From contig JACKCC010000007.1 in NCBI GenBank assembly GCA_020634245.1, positions 310,001-374,000 of the forward strand: a DNA stretch of 64,000 bases, given 5' to 3'. The stretch comes from Ardenticatenaceae bacterium (lineage in GTDB: Bacteria; Chloroflexota; Anaerolineae; Promineifilales; Promineifilaceae). This document shows positions 16,643 through 25,635 of this stretch, piece after piece. The position numbers and the translations under genes are program-made. How positions within the stretch are numbered: the stretch's first letter is position 1; each line of letters starts with the position of its first letter. The notes beneath the pieces are model-generated. The model saw only the letters and a list, made by a program, of their open reading frames with translations. It was not told where the DNA came from and did no database searches.

Positions 16643-16825
16643 GGACGCAGATTTTCAGGATATGCAGATTCTATTAGCATAAAGTGGCCAGATAGGTGTC
16701 ATTTCGACCGAAGGGAGAAATCTTTCTTCACGCTAGGTGCAACCAAGATTTCTCCTCGCTCCGCTCGTCGAAATGACAGAGACCTGGAACAACACAAACC
16801 AAAAAATCTGCGTTCATCTGCGTCC
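16643..16825. repeat. Nested inverted repeats (GGACGCAGATT arms around a GTCATTTCGA element)
   Basis: Outer arms GGACGCAGATTTTCAGG... (from 16643) and AATCTGCGTTCATCTGCGTCC-type sequence (16804-16825) enclose an inner inverted repeat whose ends are GTCATTTCGA (16698) and TCGAAATGAC (16777). The inner one is 80 bp, the same length and design as the element at 22341-22420. It looks as if the inner element had landed inside a word-palindrome. No gene lies in this gap. Confidence 0.7.
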
Positions 16826-16833
16826 AAAACATC

Positions 16834-17028
16834 TCAATTCAACAAATTCAAAACAAACACTGCTGCCACGATGAACAAAATGGCAAAACAGCCGACCCGG
16901 AACAACGTCGCCGTCAGCTTAAATGCCACCCGCAGCAAAAACAGCCCCACCAGCAGGACCACCGCCAAAACAATCAACTGCGTCACTTCCCCCGAAGCCA
17001 GGCCAATGGAATTCAACAGTTCGCTCAT
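16834..17028 (-). CDS. Small two-helix membrane protein
   Basis: A 64-residue hydrophobic protein. Helix 1 is about residues 17-36 (QLIVLAVVLLVGLFLLRVAF) and helix 2 about 43-62 (VGCFAILFIVAAVFVLNLL), with a short polar turn containing Lys/Thr/Arg. No family is recognised. It has a normal ATG and sits between a repeat array and the hutI gene. Small proteins like this often stabilise or regulate larger membrane complexes, but nothing here shows a partner. The even spread of hydrophobic residues and the reasonable start support a real gene. Confidence 0.55.
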   Translation of the reverse strand: MSELLNSIGLASGEVTQLIVLAVVLLVGLFLLRVAFKLTATLFRVGCFAILFIVAAVFVLNLLN

Positions 17029-17045
17029 AATTTACTCCGTAAAAA

Positions 17046-17124
17046 GTCTGGTAGTCACGTAGTCTTGTAGTCAATTAGTCGGACTATCGGACTACACGAC
17101 TACCAGACTATCCGACTACACGAC
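17046..17124. repeat. Word-palindrome element (GTAGTC type)
   Basis: Left arm repeats AGTCTGGTAGTC...TTGTAGTC, right arm is its imperfect complement GACTAC...GACTACACGAC. The hutI stop codon (TAG at 17110-17108) lies inside the right arm, so the element ends the reading frame. Confidence 0.75.
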
Positions 17125-18367
17125 CCTTTTTAACTACCGTCTGCACCAAATTCGTGCCGTAGCGGTAGCCGAGTTGGCGGTAATCGGCCGTATCCAGGAT
17201 GAGGATGTCGGCCTGTTTACCCGGTTCCAGGCTGCCGATTTCGTCGCCGCGGCCGATGGCGTAGGCGGCATTGAGCGTAGCCGCGGCCAGCGCCTGGGCC
17301 TGGGTTAGCCCCATGTAGCGGCAGGCCAGAGCGATGACCATCTGCATTGATTCGTTCCAGGTCGTGCCCGGATTGAAGTCGGTGGCCAGGGCCAGCGCGC
17401 CACCGGCGGCCAGGATCGCTTTGGCCGGGGTGTACTCGCGTTCGGCCAGGCCAAACGGCGTACCTGGCAGTCCGACGGCAATGGTGTCGCCCTGCCCCAG
17501 CGCGGCGATGTCGGCGTCCGGCGTTTTGACCAGGTGGTCGGCCGATGTTGCGCCCAGTTCGACAGCCAGTTTGGTCCCACCCAGTCCTTCAAACTCGTCG
17601 GCGTGGACCTTGAGCCGGAAGCCCAATTCGGCGGCGCGGGTCAGGATGCGGCGGGTTTGGGCTACGTCAAAGACGCCCGCCTCGCAAAACACGTCACAAA
17701 AGAGGGTGACATTGTGTTTTTGCATCCAATCGGCCCCGGCGGGCAGGAGTTCGGTGATGACATAGTTGACGTATTCGTCGGTACGGCCGTGCCACTCCAC
17801 AGGCACCGCATGAGCCGGTAAAAAGGTAAAGGTCACCTCCACCGGCTGAGCCTGGTTTAACTGCCACATGGCGTCCAACTGCTTCAACTCGGCCGCTTTT
17901 TCCAGGCCGTAGCCCGTTTTGGCCTCGACGCTGGTCGTGCCGTGGCGCAGCAGGCTGGCCAGCCGCGGCAGATTGTCGGCCACCAACTCCTCCAGGCCAG
18001 CCTGGCGCACGTTGCGCACGGTGGACATGATCCCGCCGCCGGCAGCCATGATTTCCATGTAGGTCGCTCCGCCCAACCGCATCTCGAACTCATTGGCCCG
18101 GTCGCCGAACCAGGGCAGGTGGGTGTGGGGATCGACAAAGCCGGGGGTGATGCAGTGGCCGCTGGCATCAATTATTGTTTCGGCCGCATATTTAGCCCGC
18201 AAATCGATTGACTTGCCGACTTCTACGATTTTGCCGTCACTAACCGCCACTGCCCCATCTTCTACAATCCCCAAATCACCCAACCTGTCACCGCGCTGCG
18301 GCCCATCATGATTGGGCACAACACAAATCTGGCCGGCCGAGTGGATTAACAAATCAATTTCCTGCAT
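17108..18367 (-). CDS. hutI: Imidazolonepropionase
   Basis: A 419-residue cytoplasmic metal-dependent amidohydrolase that opens imidazolonepropionate to formiminoglutamate, the third step of histidine breakdown. The metal-binding HxH is in FVDPHTHLPWFGDR. Other family landmarks are RHGTTSVEAKTGYGL, KVHADEFEGLGG, SADHL and LATDFNPGT. ATG 18367 is preferred over one 15 nt upstream because AAGGA lies before it. Length is the family norm. The other hut genes are not in the window, so it either acts with distant genes or on a related cyclic substrate. Its last codons run into the GTAGTC palindrome. Confidence 0.93.
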   Translation of the reverse strand: MQEIDLLIHSAGQICVVPNHDGPQRGDRLGDLGIVEDGAVAVSDGKIVEVGKSIDLRAKYAAETIIDASGHCITPGFVDPHTHLPWFGDRANEFEMRLGGATYMEIMAAGGGIMSTVRNVRQAGLEELVADNLPRLASLLRHGTTSVEAKTGYGLEKAAELKQLDAMWQLNQAQPVEVTFTFLPAHAVPVEWHGRTDEYVNYVITELLPAGADWMQKHNVTLFCDVFCEAGVFDVAQTRRILTRAAELGFRLKVHADEFEGLGGTKLAVELGATSADHLVKTPDADIAALGQGDTIAVGLPGTPFGLAEREYTPAKAILAAGGALALATDFNPGTTWNESMQMVIALACRYMGLTQAQALAAATLNAAYAIGRGDEIGSLEPGKQADILILDTADYRQLGYRYGTNLVQTVVKKGRVVG

Positions 18368-18484
18368 TGTACGTTCCTTCATCGTCGAAACACTGTTTCC
18401 CAGATTCTATCAGATTTTAGTTAAGGTGAGATGGAGTGGAGAAACCACACAATTTCTTCCAGCATAGGTTTGCCGGACATCTGA

Positions 18485-18513
18485 TTGCTGCCTGGCTCCA
18501 TTCCGGCTACAAT
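18485..18513 (+). promoter_or_regulatory. Promoter of the NB-ARC/TPR gene
   Basis: TTGCTG (18485-18490), a 17-bp spacer and TACAAT (18508-18513), 50 nt before the ATG at 18564, which has AAGGGA as ribosome-binding site. Confidence 0.5.
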
Positions 18514-18688
18514 GTTGATCATCGTAATCCTGTGCAAACCGCCAATTTAAGGGAACCAGCATCATGGATGAGTCGCAACAACCAGACCAATCACGCCCAA
18601 CAAGCAGCGAACAGGCTGCGCCTGCCACTTCCATTCACACGCAAGGGGATTATGTAGGTGGCGATAAGGTTGGCGGGGATAAGGTGAT

Positions 18689-18693
18689 GGGTG
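18689..18693. repeat. Target-site duplication GGGTG, left copy
   Basis: GGGTG at 18689-18693 directly precedes the left end of the element. The partner is at 19970-19974, directly after the right end. Confidence 0.75.
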
Positions 18694-19969
18694 CGCGTTG
18701 CCTCAATAGAAAATGTTACCGAAGGGGTAGTCGTTGCCTCAAAAAGCATGTTACTTTCCCAATCGCACTAATTGCTTCACTTTCTCATCAATATTGCGGC
18801 GGCATTGAGCCGGATTGGTGTCCCGATATGTCGCCTGCCACAGGTCACTATTTTCAGGCGAAAGCAGCTTCATGTCCAATACCCGTTGCAAGGGCGTCTT
18901 GGGCGTTTCATACTTCTTGTACACCTTCGCGCCGGTACGCTTTTTGCTCACCAACTTGAAGGTTGGCTGAAATAGATTGGTGTAGAGATGTAACTCAGCA
19001 TAGATGTCACCCAGCAATTGGTGAGCCGCCTGGGATTCAAACCGTTGATAGCCAATGGTGTGGCGCACAATTGACCAGTTTTTCTGTTCAACAAAACATT
19101 GGTCGTTTTTCTTGTAAGGGCGACAACGGGTGAAGGTAATCTTGTGCATTTGGCAATCGTTCAGAATCAGGTCATTGATAAAGACACTGTCATTGTCAGA
19201 ATCAATGCCCAAAAGTGGAAAAGGTAAACGTTGTCGTAGCTGGTCTAGCGCCTCAGTCACAGCGATTTGTGAGCGGTGCCGTAAGCTGAAACACTCCGTC
19301 CAGCCAGTGGCCACATCGGTGGCGGTGAAGGAGCATAGAAACTGTCCGGCTGTACTTTCACCACAGTGAGCCACCAGGTCTATCTCGACAAATCCGGCTT
19401 GAGTGTCATCCCAGTCTGCAAAGGTGCGTACCGGGATTTGGTGTTTGAGCAGCCCCCCAGGCTTCGTCGTACTTTGACCCCGCTGCTGGCTGGTCTTGAA
19501 CGGCTGTAACAATCGGTCAATGGTGGCCGGACTAACCGCCAAGACCAGCCTCTTGGTTTCCTGATCCAGCGCGAGTTCCTGATGTCGCTCCAGGGAAGTG
19601 ACCATATCGGCCAAGATAGGCTGGAGCCGCTTGCCGCAGATACCGCCACAAATGCGCCAGATTTGGGTCAGGGCGCTCACCACGCTGCCTGTATAGATTT
19701 TCTGCCGACCACGACGCTCTCGCTTTGGCTGATTTTGTTGGCGCAGGCGGCGGATCGCTGCCTTGCGGTGTAGGCCGGTTACAGCCACAAACTCATCCAA
19801 AATCTTTGTTTTCTCTTTGCGGTCTGCTTTGAGGTATCTCGGTTGCAGACGCTGGACTAACTCTCGTTTACTGTGTTGACTCATTTTCGCATCCATCATG
19901 GTTGCGAAGGTAACACTTTTTATGATTCAACGACCCTTTCTTGGGTAACATTTTTTTTGAGGCAATTCG
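18694..19969. mobile_element. Insertion sequence, 1276 bp, single transposase
   Basis: Left end CGCGTTGCCTCAATAGAAAA and right end, read inward on the other strand, CGAATTGCCTCAAAAAAAAT form imperfect terminal inverted repeats of about 30 bp that also share ATGTTACC. GGGTG flanks both sides. The only gene is the transposase on the minus strand. No ACGGCCGT is present. The family is probably ISNCY-like; a transposase with an rve-type core fits. Confidence 0.85.
18751..19899 (-). CDS. Transposase with rve-type DDE core
   Basis: A 382-residue transposase. Residues 1-70 form a helix-turn-helix region (KRELVQRLQPRYLKADRKEK, VTGLHRKAAIRRL) followed by basic KRERRGRQK. The RNase H-like core carries D174 in VEIDLVAHCGES, the second Asp in LLGIDSDNDSVF (D233 or D235) and E271 in CFVEQKNWS. 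The frame is intact, so the element may be active. A second start five codons in (MSQHSKRE, 19884) has GGA upstream and may be the true one. The gene runs opposite to the host gene it interrupts. Confidence 0.9.
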   Translation of the reverse strand: MMDAKMSQHSKRELVQRLQPRYLKADRKEKTKILDEFVAVTGLHRKAAIRRLRQQNQPKRERRGRQKIYTGSVVSALTQIWRICGGICGKRLQPILADMVTSLERHQELALDQETKRLVLAVSPATIDRLLQPFKTSQQRGQSTTKPGGLLKHQIPVRTFADWDDTQAGFVEIDLVAHCGESTAGQFLCSFTATDVATGWTECFSLRHRSQIAVTEALDQLRQRLPFPLLGIDSDNDSVFINDLILNDCQMHKITFTRCRPYKKNDQCFVEQKNWSIVRHTIGYQRFESQAAHQLLGDIYAELHLYTNLFQPTFKLVSKKRTGAKVYKKYETPKTPLQRVLDMKLLSPENSDLWQATYRDTNPAQCRRNIDEKVKQLVRLGK

Positions 19970-19974
19970 GGGTG
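19970..19974. repeat. Target-site duplication GGGTG, right copy
   Basis: Same five bases as at 18689-18693, directly outside the right end of the element. Confidence 0.75.
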
Positions 19975-21023
19975 ACAAAATTGTCCACCAATACTTTATT
20001 GGCCAATCCACCATCGTTTCAGAAAATGAAAAGGGCGTGCGCGTGTATGCACACGGCCGTTACAACCTCGCTTCCCAATTCGTAGGCCGGAAAAAAGAAC
20101 TGGCCGAACTCAACGACTGGCTAACCGACGACCGCCTCATGTTCGTCATTGTCGCCCTGGGCGGCACCGGCAAAAGCGCCCTGGCCTGGCATTGGCTGGA
20201 AACCCTCAAAACGCAGGACGAGCCGCCCTTCAACCTCATCATCTGGCACGGCTTTTACGAGACGGGACGCGTAGACGACTTCCTGACCGACGTCCTCGCC
20301 TTTTTAGGCGAGAAGCCGCAAGAACTGGGCAGCAAGCGCGTCCAGTTGAACCGGCTGCTGGAACGGCTGGCCGCCGCGCCCGCCCTCATCATCCTCGATG
20401 GGGCCGAGCGGCTGCTGCGCGCCTACAGCGGCCTGAGCGCCGCCTACCAGGGCGACGAGGAGCAAACCCAGGCGCTGGGCCACGCCCGCGATTGTGTGGA
20501 CCCCGTCGCCGCCGATTTGCTGGTGGGGCTGTCCCAACTGGGCAACGGCAGCAAAACATTGATTACCACCCGCCTGATGCCGCGCGACTTGTTAGGACGA
20601 GGCGAAAAGATGCCCGCCCGCATTGGCCGCTGCGATTTGACCGGCCTCGACCCCGCAGACGCCTACCGCTTCTTCACCGAATGGGGCATCCAGGCGACGC
20701 CCGCCGAAGTCAACGCCGTCTGCCAGCCGCTCGATTACCACCCCTTTTGCATGGCTTTGCTGGCCGGCTACGCCGCCGCCGATTTTGCCAACCCCGGCGA
20801 CCTGCGCGCCGCCGCCAACTACGACCCCACCCACGACCTGCTGGGCCGCCGCCAGCACATCCTCCAGCGCGCCTACGACAACCTGCCCCCCGCGGCCCAG
20901 ATTACGCTGGGCCGCCTGGCCGCCTTCCGCGCCGCCGTCCCCTGGGAAACCATCGCCGCCATCTTCGGCGACAACCGCCATACCCGCAACAACCTCCACC
21001 TCCTCGAACAACGCGGCCTCTTA

Positions 21024-21103
21024 CAGCGGTCAGTCGTCAGCAATCAGCCAGCAGCGACCGGCGACCTATCACTTGCCACTCGCCACTCGCCACTTGCCAC
21101 TTC
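21024..21103 (+). repeat. In-frame word-repeat insert within the NB-ARC/TPR gene
   Basis: CAGTCGTCAGCAATCAGCCAG-like words are followed by four copies of ACTTGCCACTCGCC-like words. Translated, this gives a polar stretch between the NB-ARC winged-helix part (LLEQRGLLQ) and FDLHPIARRYAYERL, which are normally adjacent. Confidence 0.55.
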
Positions 21104-22340
21104 CTTCGACCTCCACCCCATCGCCCGCCGCTACGCTTACGAGCGCCTGGCCGACCGCGCCGCCGTGCATACCCAACTGATTGTCTACTTTGAAGCCGCG
21201 CCGGAGCCGCCAAAGATAAACAGCCTGGCCGATTTAGACCCGACGATTGAACTGTACCACCACCTGACCCGCGCCGAACGGTATGATGATGCCGCCGTCC
21301 TTTTCCGCGACCGGCTGGCAAGTCCATTGTACTTTCAATTGGGCGCCTACCAACAACGGATTGAACTACTGCAAGCCCTGTTTCCCGATGGGGAGGATAA
21401 ACCGCCCCGTTTGAGCGATGAAAGCGATCAGGCGTGGACGCTGAATGGGTTGGCGAATAGTTATAGTTTGGCGGGACGGCCGTCAGCGGCCGTTCCTCTT
21501 TTCCAACAACAAATTGCTATCCGTGAGAAACAGGGCGACAAAAAGAATACGGCCGTTGGCCTCGGCAATCTGGCATACATGGCACAAATACCAATTGGCG
21601 CGCTGGCGGAGGCGGCCGGCAACCTGCGCCGCAACATTGCGCTCTGTCAGGAAATTGAAGATCGTTTTCAGGAGGCGGTGGGGCATCAGGAATACGGCCG
21701 TTTGCTCTCCACCTGCGGCGACTATGCCCAATCCGCCGCCGAACTGGATGCCGCGCTGGAACTATTCACGGCTGACCGCCGCATTCAATCGCAAGGCATT
21801 GTTTGGGCCTACCGAGCGCTCGCCGCCTTGCTGCAAGGGGAAGCCGCGGCGGCGCAAAACGCGGCCCAAGAAGCGCTGCGCCTCGCCGACGAAACCGCTC
21901 GTACCCGCCACCCGGTTGAGCGGGATTACGTGCAGGCGCATTGGCTGCTGGGCTGGGCGGCGCTGGCGCAAGGCGATCATGCCGCCAGCCAAACCCGCCT
22001 CGACGAAGCCCTCCGCCGCTGCCGCGCCATCAACCTCGTTGAAATGGAACCGTCCATCCTCCTCGCCCACGCCCGCCTCGCCCGCGCCGTAAAACGAAAT
22101 GACATTTCGTTCAACTACGCCCAACAAGCCCTTACCATCGCCCAGCGCTCCGGCTACGTCCTCGACCTGGCCGACATCCACAACCATCTCGCCCGCCTGG
22201 CCCTCGATGCCGGCGACACGGCTGCTGTTCGCAGCCACGCCCAAACCGCCCACGACTACGCCTTCTGCGACGGCCCGCCCTACGCCTACCAATCCGCCCT
22301 CGACGAAGCCACCCGCATCCTCAACGAGCTGTAGAAACTT

Positions 22341-22420
22341 GTCATTCCGAGCGCAGCGAGGAATCCCAACGCCTCGCATGGCAACGGCGGTGGGGATTCC
22401 TCGGGGGACCTCGGAATGAC
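22341..22420. repeat. 80-bp MITE-like inverted repeat (GTCATTCCGAG ends)
   Basis: Starts GTCATTCCGAGCGCAGCGAG and ends CTCGGAATGAC, with an internal GGAATCCC facing GGGGATTCC. It has the same length and end design as the inner element at 16698-16777. No coding content. Confidence 0.75.
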
Positions 22421-22491
22421 ATGTGCCCCGCATCTTACACAATCATGAGAACAGCTTTACGATTCCCGGTTTACGTTTTAGAATGACTTAG

Positions 22492-22553
22492 AGTGCCAGG
22501 CACGGGGCGGATAGGTGAAACATATCAAGGCCGTTCGTCCCGTGCCTGGCACT
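22492..22553. repeat. Inverted repeat with AGTGCCAGGCACGGG ends
   Basis: AGTGCCAGGCACGGGGC (22492-22508) faces CCCGTGCCTGGCACT (22539-22553). A second copy with nearly the same arms is at 58972-59032. It precedes the MoxR gene and does not contain its start. Confidence 0.8.
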
Positions 22554-22583
22554 TCGATTCAACTTAAAAACGGAGAAAACGCT

Positions 22584-23483
22584 ATGTTCAAAGACATTGC
22601 TGACGTTCGCAAAAGGCTGGGGAGCCAACAATACATCGCTTCCGAAGAGATTGGAACCGTCGTTTACCTGGCCCAATCCTTGTGCAAGCCTATTCTGGCC
22701 GAGGGACCGGCCGGAGTGGGCAAAACGGAACTGGCTAAAGCCTGGGCGGCGGCGGCAGGCCGTCCCCTGGTGCGCCTGCAATGTTACGAGGGACTGGACG
22801 AGAGCAAAGCCCTGTACGAGTGGGAGTATGCCAAGCAGATGCTCTACACCCAACTCCTGCGCGACACGCTGCAAAATGTTCTCAGCGACGTAAAAAGCCT
22901 GAGCGAAGCCGCCGAACGGCTGGCCCAGGAAGAAGACGTCTTTTTCTCCGAAAACTTCCTCCTGCCCCGGCCCCTCCTGACTGCGCTTATGTCTGATGAA
23001 CCGGTCGTCCTCCTCATCGACGAAATCGATCGCGCCGATGTGGAATTTGAAGCGTTTCTCCTGGAAGTGCTGTCCGATTTCCAGGTCAGCGTACCGGAAT
23101 TAGGGACGATTCATGCCCGCCACCAGCCGATGGTTTTGCTGACCAGCAACAACACCCGCGAACTCAGCGAAGCCCTCAAGCGGCGCTGCCTCTACCTCTA
23201 CGTCGATTACCCGACCCATGACGCCGAACTAGACATCGTGCGCCTAAAAGTGCCCGATTTACGGCCGGAACTGGCCCAGCAGACGGTGGCTATTGTGCAT
23301 CAACTGCGCAATATGGATTTACGCAAAGTGCCCAGCATCAGCGAAACCCTCGATTGGGCGCGGGCGCTGGTCACGCTTAACGCCAAAGATATCGACGAAA
23401 AAACACTCAGCAACACGCTCACCGTCCTGCTCAAATACGAAGCCGATGTCGCTAAAGCCCGGCGGATGATGGGGCGGAGGTAA
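22584..23483 (+). CDS. MoxR-family AAA+ ATPase
   Basis: A 299-residue chaperone-like ATPase. Walker A is AEGPAGVGKTELAKAW (about residues 38-53), Walker B VVLLIDEIDRADVEFE, and sensor 1 with the arginine finger region is MVLLTSNNTRELSEALKRRC. ATG 22584 has GGAG 9 nt upstream and begins at the usual MoxR N-terminus. MoxR proteins work with VWA-domain partners to insert metals or mature enzyme complexes (for example CoxD with CoxE). The next gene is exactly such a VWA protein, and the two are co-transcribed across a palindrome element. The client enzyme is not visible here. Confidence 0.9.
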   Translation: MFKDIADVRKRLGSQQYIASEEIGTVVYLAQSLCKPILAEGPAGVGKTELAKAWAAAAGRPLVRLQCYEGLDESKALYEWEYAKQMLYTQLLRDTLQNVLSDVKSLSEAAERLAQEEDVFFSENFLLPRPLLTALMSDEPVVLLIDEIDRADVEFEAFLLEVLSDFQVSVPELGTIHARHQPMVLLTSNNTRELSEALKRRCLYLYVDYPTHDAELDIVRLKVPDLRPELAQQTVAIVHQLRNMDLRKVPSISETLDWARALVTLNAKDIDEKTLSNTLTVLLKYEADVAKARRMMGRR

Positions 23484-23557
23484 TGATGATTTATGAATGA
23501 TGAATGATGAATGGTGGATGCCTTCCGTTCATCATTCATCATTCCGCATTCATCATT
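23482..23557. repeat. Word-palindrome element (GATGAATGAT type)
   Basis: Left arm TTATGAATGATGAATGATGA, right arm TTCATCATTCATCATTCCGC and CATTCATCATT. It begins in the stop codon of the MoxR gene and ends just before the GGAGG of the VWA gene. Confidence 0.8.
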
Positions 23558-23568
23558 GCGGAGGTTTT

Positions 23569-24957
23569 ATGGACGACAGAATCGTTGAATTTGTACGGGG
23601 ACTGCGAGCAGCCGGGGTGCGGGTGTCGCTGGCCGAGTCAGTGGATGCGATGCACGCTGTCCAGGCGTTAGGCATCAGTGACAAGAAGATTTTTCAGGAG
23701 TCGCTGCGGGCAACGTTAATCAAGGAAGCCGATGATTTTGCGGCATTTAATGAGTTGTTCCCGCTTTATTTTGGCAGCGGTGGCCCGCCCATGCAGAATG
23801 CGATGGACGATTTAAGTCCGGATGAGCAGGAGATGCTCAAAATGGCCCTGTCGGCGATGAGCGGCCGTTTACAGCAGCTCATGGATTGGCTGACCAGCGG
23901 CGAAGGGCCAACCAAAGAGGAATTGGAAGAACTGGCCCGCCGCGCCGGCGCTGAATGGGCCAGCAGTCAGCAAGAAGGGCGTTGGGTCACGCGGCGCATG
24001 TTACAGCAAATGGGTTTCGCCCATCTGGAAGAGCAAATCGAGCAGTTGATTGAAATGCTACAAAAGATGGGAATGAGCCAGGAAGCCATCGAGAAGCTCT
24101 TGGGCGTGGTAGAAGCTAACAAGGAAGCATTGGCCGAGCAGGCGGCGCGGCAGGTCGGCTTACAAATCGCCCAGCAGCGGGCCAATCGCCCGGACGATTT
24201 GTATGGTTCAGACCTTATGCATAAATCATTTGAGTCGCTGTCAGCCCAGGAAACGGAGATTTTGCGGCAGGAAATTCAGCGGCTGGTAACGCAGCTGCGC
24301 AGCCGGGCGGCGCTGCGGCGCAAGCGGGGGCAGCGCGGCAAATTCGATTCCAAAGGGACGATTCGGGCCAATCAACGATACGGCGGTGTGCCGCTGGAAA
24401 TCAAATACAAAACGCGCAAAACGAAGCCGAGTCTGGTGCTGCTGTGTGACGTCTCCCGTTCCACGGAAAGTGTGGTGGAGTTTTTGCTGCGGCTGACTAA
24501 CGAGATGCATGATCAGGTCTCGAAGATGAAGAGTTATGCTTATTACGACCACCTGGTAGAGATTCCGGCAGACGTGAAGCATGAATTACGCCACAATCGG
24601 CCGGAAGAAGCGTTTGGCATTATTCGCCAGATGCTGCCTTACCGACCGTATGGCACTGACCTGGGTGGCTGCCTGGAGATGTTCTCGGAGAAGCATTTGA
24701 ATGTGGTCAACGGCCGTACCACCCTCATCATCCTCGGTGACGGCCGTAACAACTACAATTCGCCGCGCACCGACCTGGTCAAATCTTTGCAGCGCCGGGC
24801 CAAAAAGCTCATCTGGTTTAATCCGGAGCACCAAACCCGTTGGGGAACCGATGACAGCGACATGCTGGAATATGCCCCGCTGTGTGATGCGGTGTACGTG
24901 GTGCGCAATCTGGCCCAGTTGGCAACGGCCGTGGACAAGATGCTGGCTGGCGGCTAA
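23569..24957 (+). CDS. CoxE-like VWA-domain protein
   Basis: A 462-residue protein; ATG 23569 has GGAGG 6 nt before it. The first 300 residues are helical and charged (MRLLQQMGF-type segment seen as RRMLQQMGFAHLEEQIEQL), as in CoxE-like VWA proteins. The C-terminal third is a von Willebrand A domain with the metal-binding MIDAS motif in LLCDVSRSTESV, a second loop in YGTDLGGCLEM and a third in IILGDGRNNYN. It is the expected partner of the MoxR ATPase directly upstream. Together they likely remodel or load a metal into another complex. No signal peptide is seen, so it acts in the cytoplasm. Confidence 0.88.
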   Translation: MDDRIVEFVRGLRAAGVRVSLAESVDAMHAVQALGISDKKIFQESLRATLIKEADDFAAFNELFPLYFGSGGPPMQNAMDDLSPDEQEMLKMALSAMSGRLQQLMDWLTSGEGPTKEELEELARRAGAEWASSQQEGRWVTRRMLQQMGFAHLEEQIEQLIEMLQKMGMSQEAIEKLLGVVEANKEALAEQAARQVGLQIAQQRANRPDDLYGSDLMHKSFESLSAQETEILRQEIQRLVTQLRSRAALRRKRGQRGKFDSKGTIRANQRYGGVPLEIKYKTRKTKPSLVLLCDVSRSTESVVEFLLRLTNEMHDQVSKMKSYAYYDHLVEIPADVKHELRHNRPEEAFGIIRQMLPYRPYGTDLGGCLEMFSEKHLNVVNGRTTLIILGDGRNNYNSPRTDLVKSLQRRAKKLIWFNPEHQTRWGTDDSDMLEYAPLCDAVYVVRNLAQLATAVDKMLAGG

Positions 24958-25038
24958 ATGATGCTGATTTGTTTCGATCAAGTCCGGGGCCTGGGAGGCC
25001 CCTCTACGGTAGCTTACTAGAGAACCCCCAATCATCAA

Positions 25039-25557
25039 CTAAAGCGCTTTGTGCAGAATAATCGCCGGTTCCTGATTGGGCAAATTGAGCTGGCGATCCA
25101 TCGTAAAACCGAGCCGTTCATACAGCGCCAGGGCACGGCCGTTACTTACATCCACGCCAATTTCCAGACCATCAAGACCCAAATGACGGGCAACGGCCGT
25201 TAATACTTCAATCATTGCTGTGCCAATCCCTTCATCGCGCCGGGTGGGAATCACTACCAGATTGGCCAGTTCATTGCCGTGCGGGTACGCGACAAGCTCC
25301 CCGCTGCCCACAATTTGCCCGGTTTCATCACAAGCGACCAGCCAGCAGCAACGGTCGTTTTCTTGCCAGTCGAGCATCTTCTCAAAATGGGCGCGGAATT
25401 GGAGCAGGGGTTTATCGGGATGGCAGGTGGTGTGTAACGGCCGTAAATCGTCAGCCCGCGCCAGGCGCAGCGACAGCCCAGATGGCGCGCCTAGAGGAAC
25501 CACAAAAAGCTCAGCCGGAAACTGTACCATCACCCAACCGACTCCAAAATGACGCAT
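25039..25557 (-). CDS. GNAT acetyltransferase
   Basis: A 172-residue acetyltransferase, convergent with the VWA gene. Central strand IVGSGELVAYPHGNELANL, acetyl-CoA loop VIPTRRDEGIGTAMIEVL (R-x-x-E-G-I-G, about residues 105-122), and closing NGRALALYERLGFTMDRQ (about residues 140-157) are clear. The start is uncertain: MRHF at 25557 or MVQF at 25530. The ALYERLGF ending is typical of GNATs acting on small amines or peptides. It contains three ACGGCCGT palindromes, so it is probably native. The substrate is unknown. Confidence 0.85.
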   Translation of the reverse strand: MRHFGVGWVMVQFPAELFVVPLGAPSGLSLRLARADDLRPLHTTCHPDKPLLQFRAHFEKMLDWQENDRCCWLVACDETGQIVGSGELVAYPHGNELANLVVIPTRRDEGIGTAMIEVLTAVARHLGLDGLEIGVDVSNGRALALYERLGFTMDRQLNLPNQEPAIILHKAL

Positions 25558-25635
25558 GACCTATGACGTACGAACCCATCTTTTCTCGAAACAAACTCAT
25601 TCACCTCATTGCCAATTGTACGCCATTCCTTTTTT

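Larger units (their letters stand above)
18564..22334 (+). pseudogene. NB-ARC/TPR signalling protein split by an insertion sequence
   Basis: The 5' piece (18564-18693) codes for 43 residues ending in the repeat GDYVGGDKVGGDKVMG, a motif common at the front of bacterial conflict-system ATPases. The 3' piece (from 19970) continues GDKIVHQYFIGQ, then NB-ARC with FVGRKKELAELNDW, Walker A VALGGTGKSALAW, Walker B ALIILDGAERLL and LITTRLMPRDLLGR, then TPR repeats to the stop. Removing the element plus one GGGTG copy (1281 bp) joins GGDKV-MGDKIVH in frame and gives about 829 residues, so the split is recent. The piece near 21030-21100 (SVVSNQPAATGDLSLATRHS) is a word-repeat insert read in frame. A start inside the element (TTG 19941) could still express the 3' part. 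Confidence 0.88.

Noticed and set aside
17108..18367. hutI as part of a histidine-degradation operon
   Set aside because: No hutH, hutU or hutG gene lies nearby, so only the single enzyme is claimed.
20192..21193. 333-codon alternative frame in the NB-ARC/TPR gene
   Set aside because: Arg/Pro-rich reading typical of a shifted frame in GC-rich coding DNA; the Walker motifs are in the other frame.
1284..25557. The three scattered GNAT genes as members of the exporter-linked array
   Set aside because: They are far away, in other transcription units and without an exporter; only the seven contiguous genes are counted.
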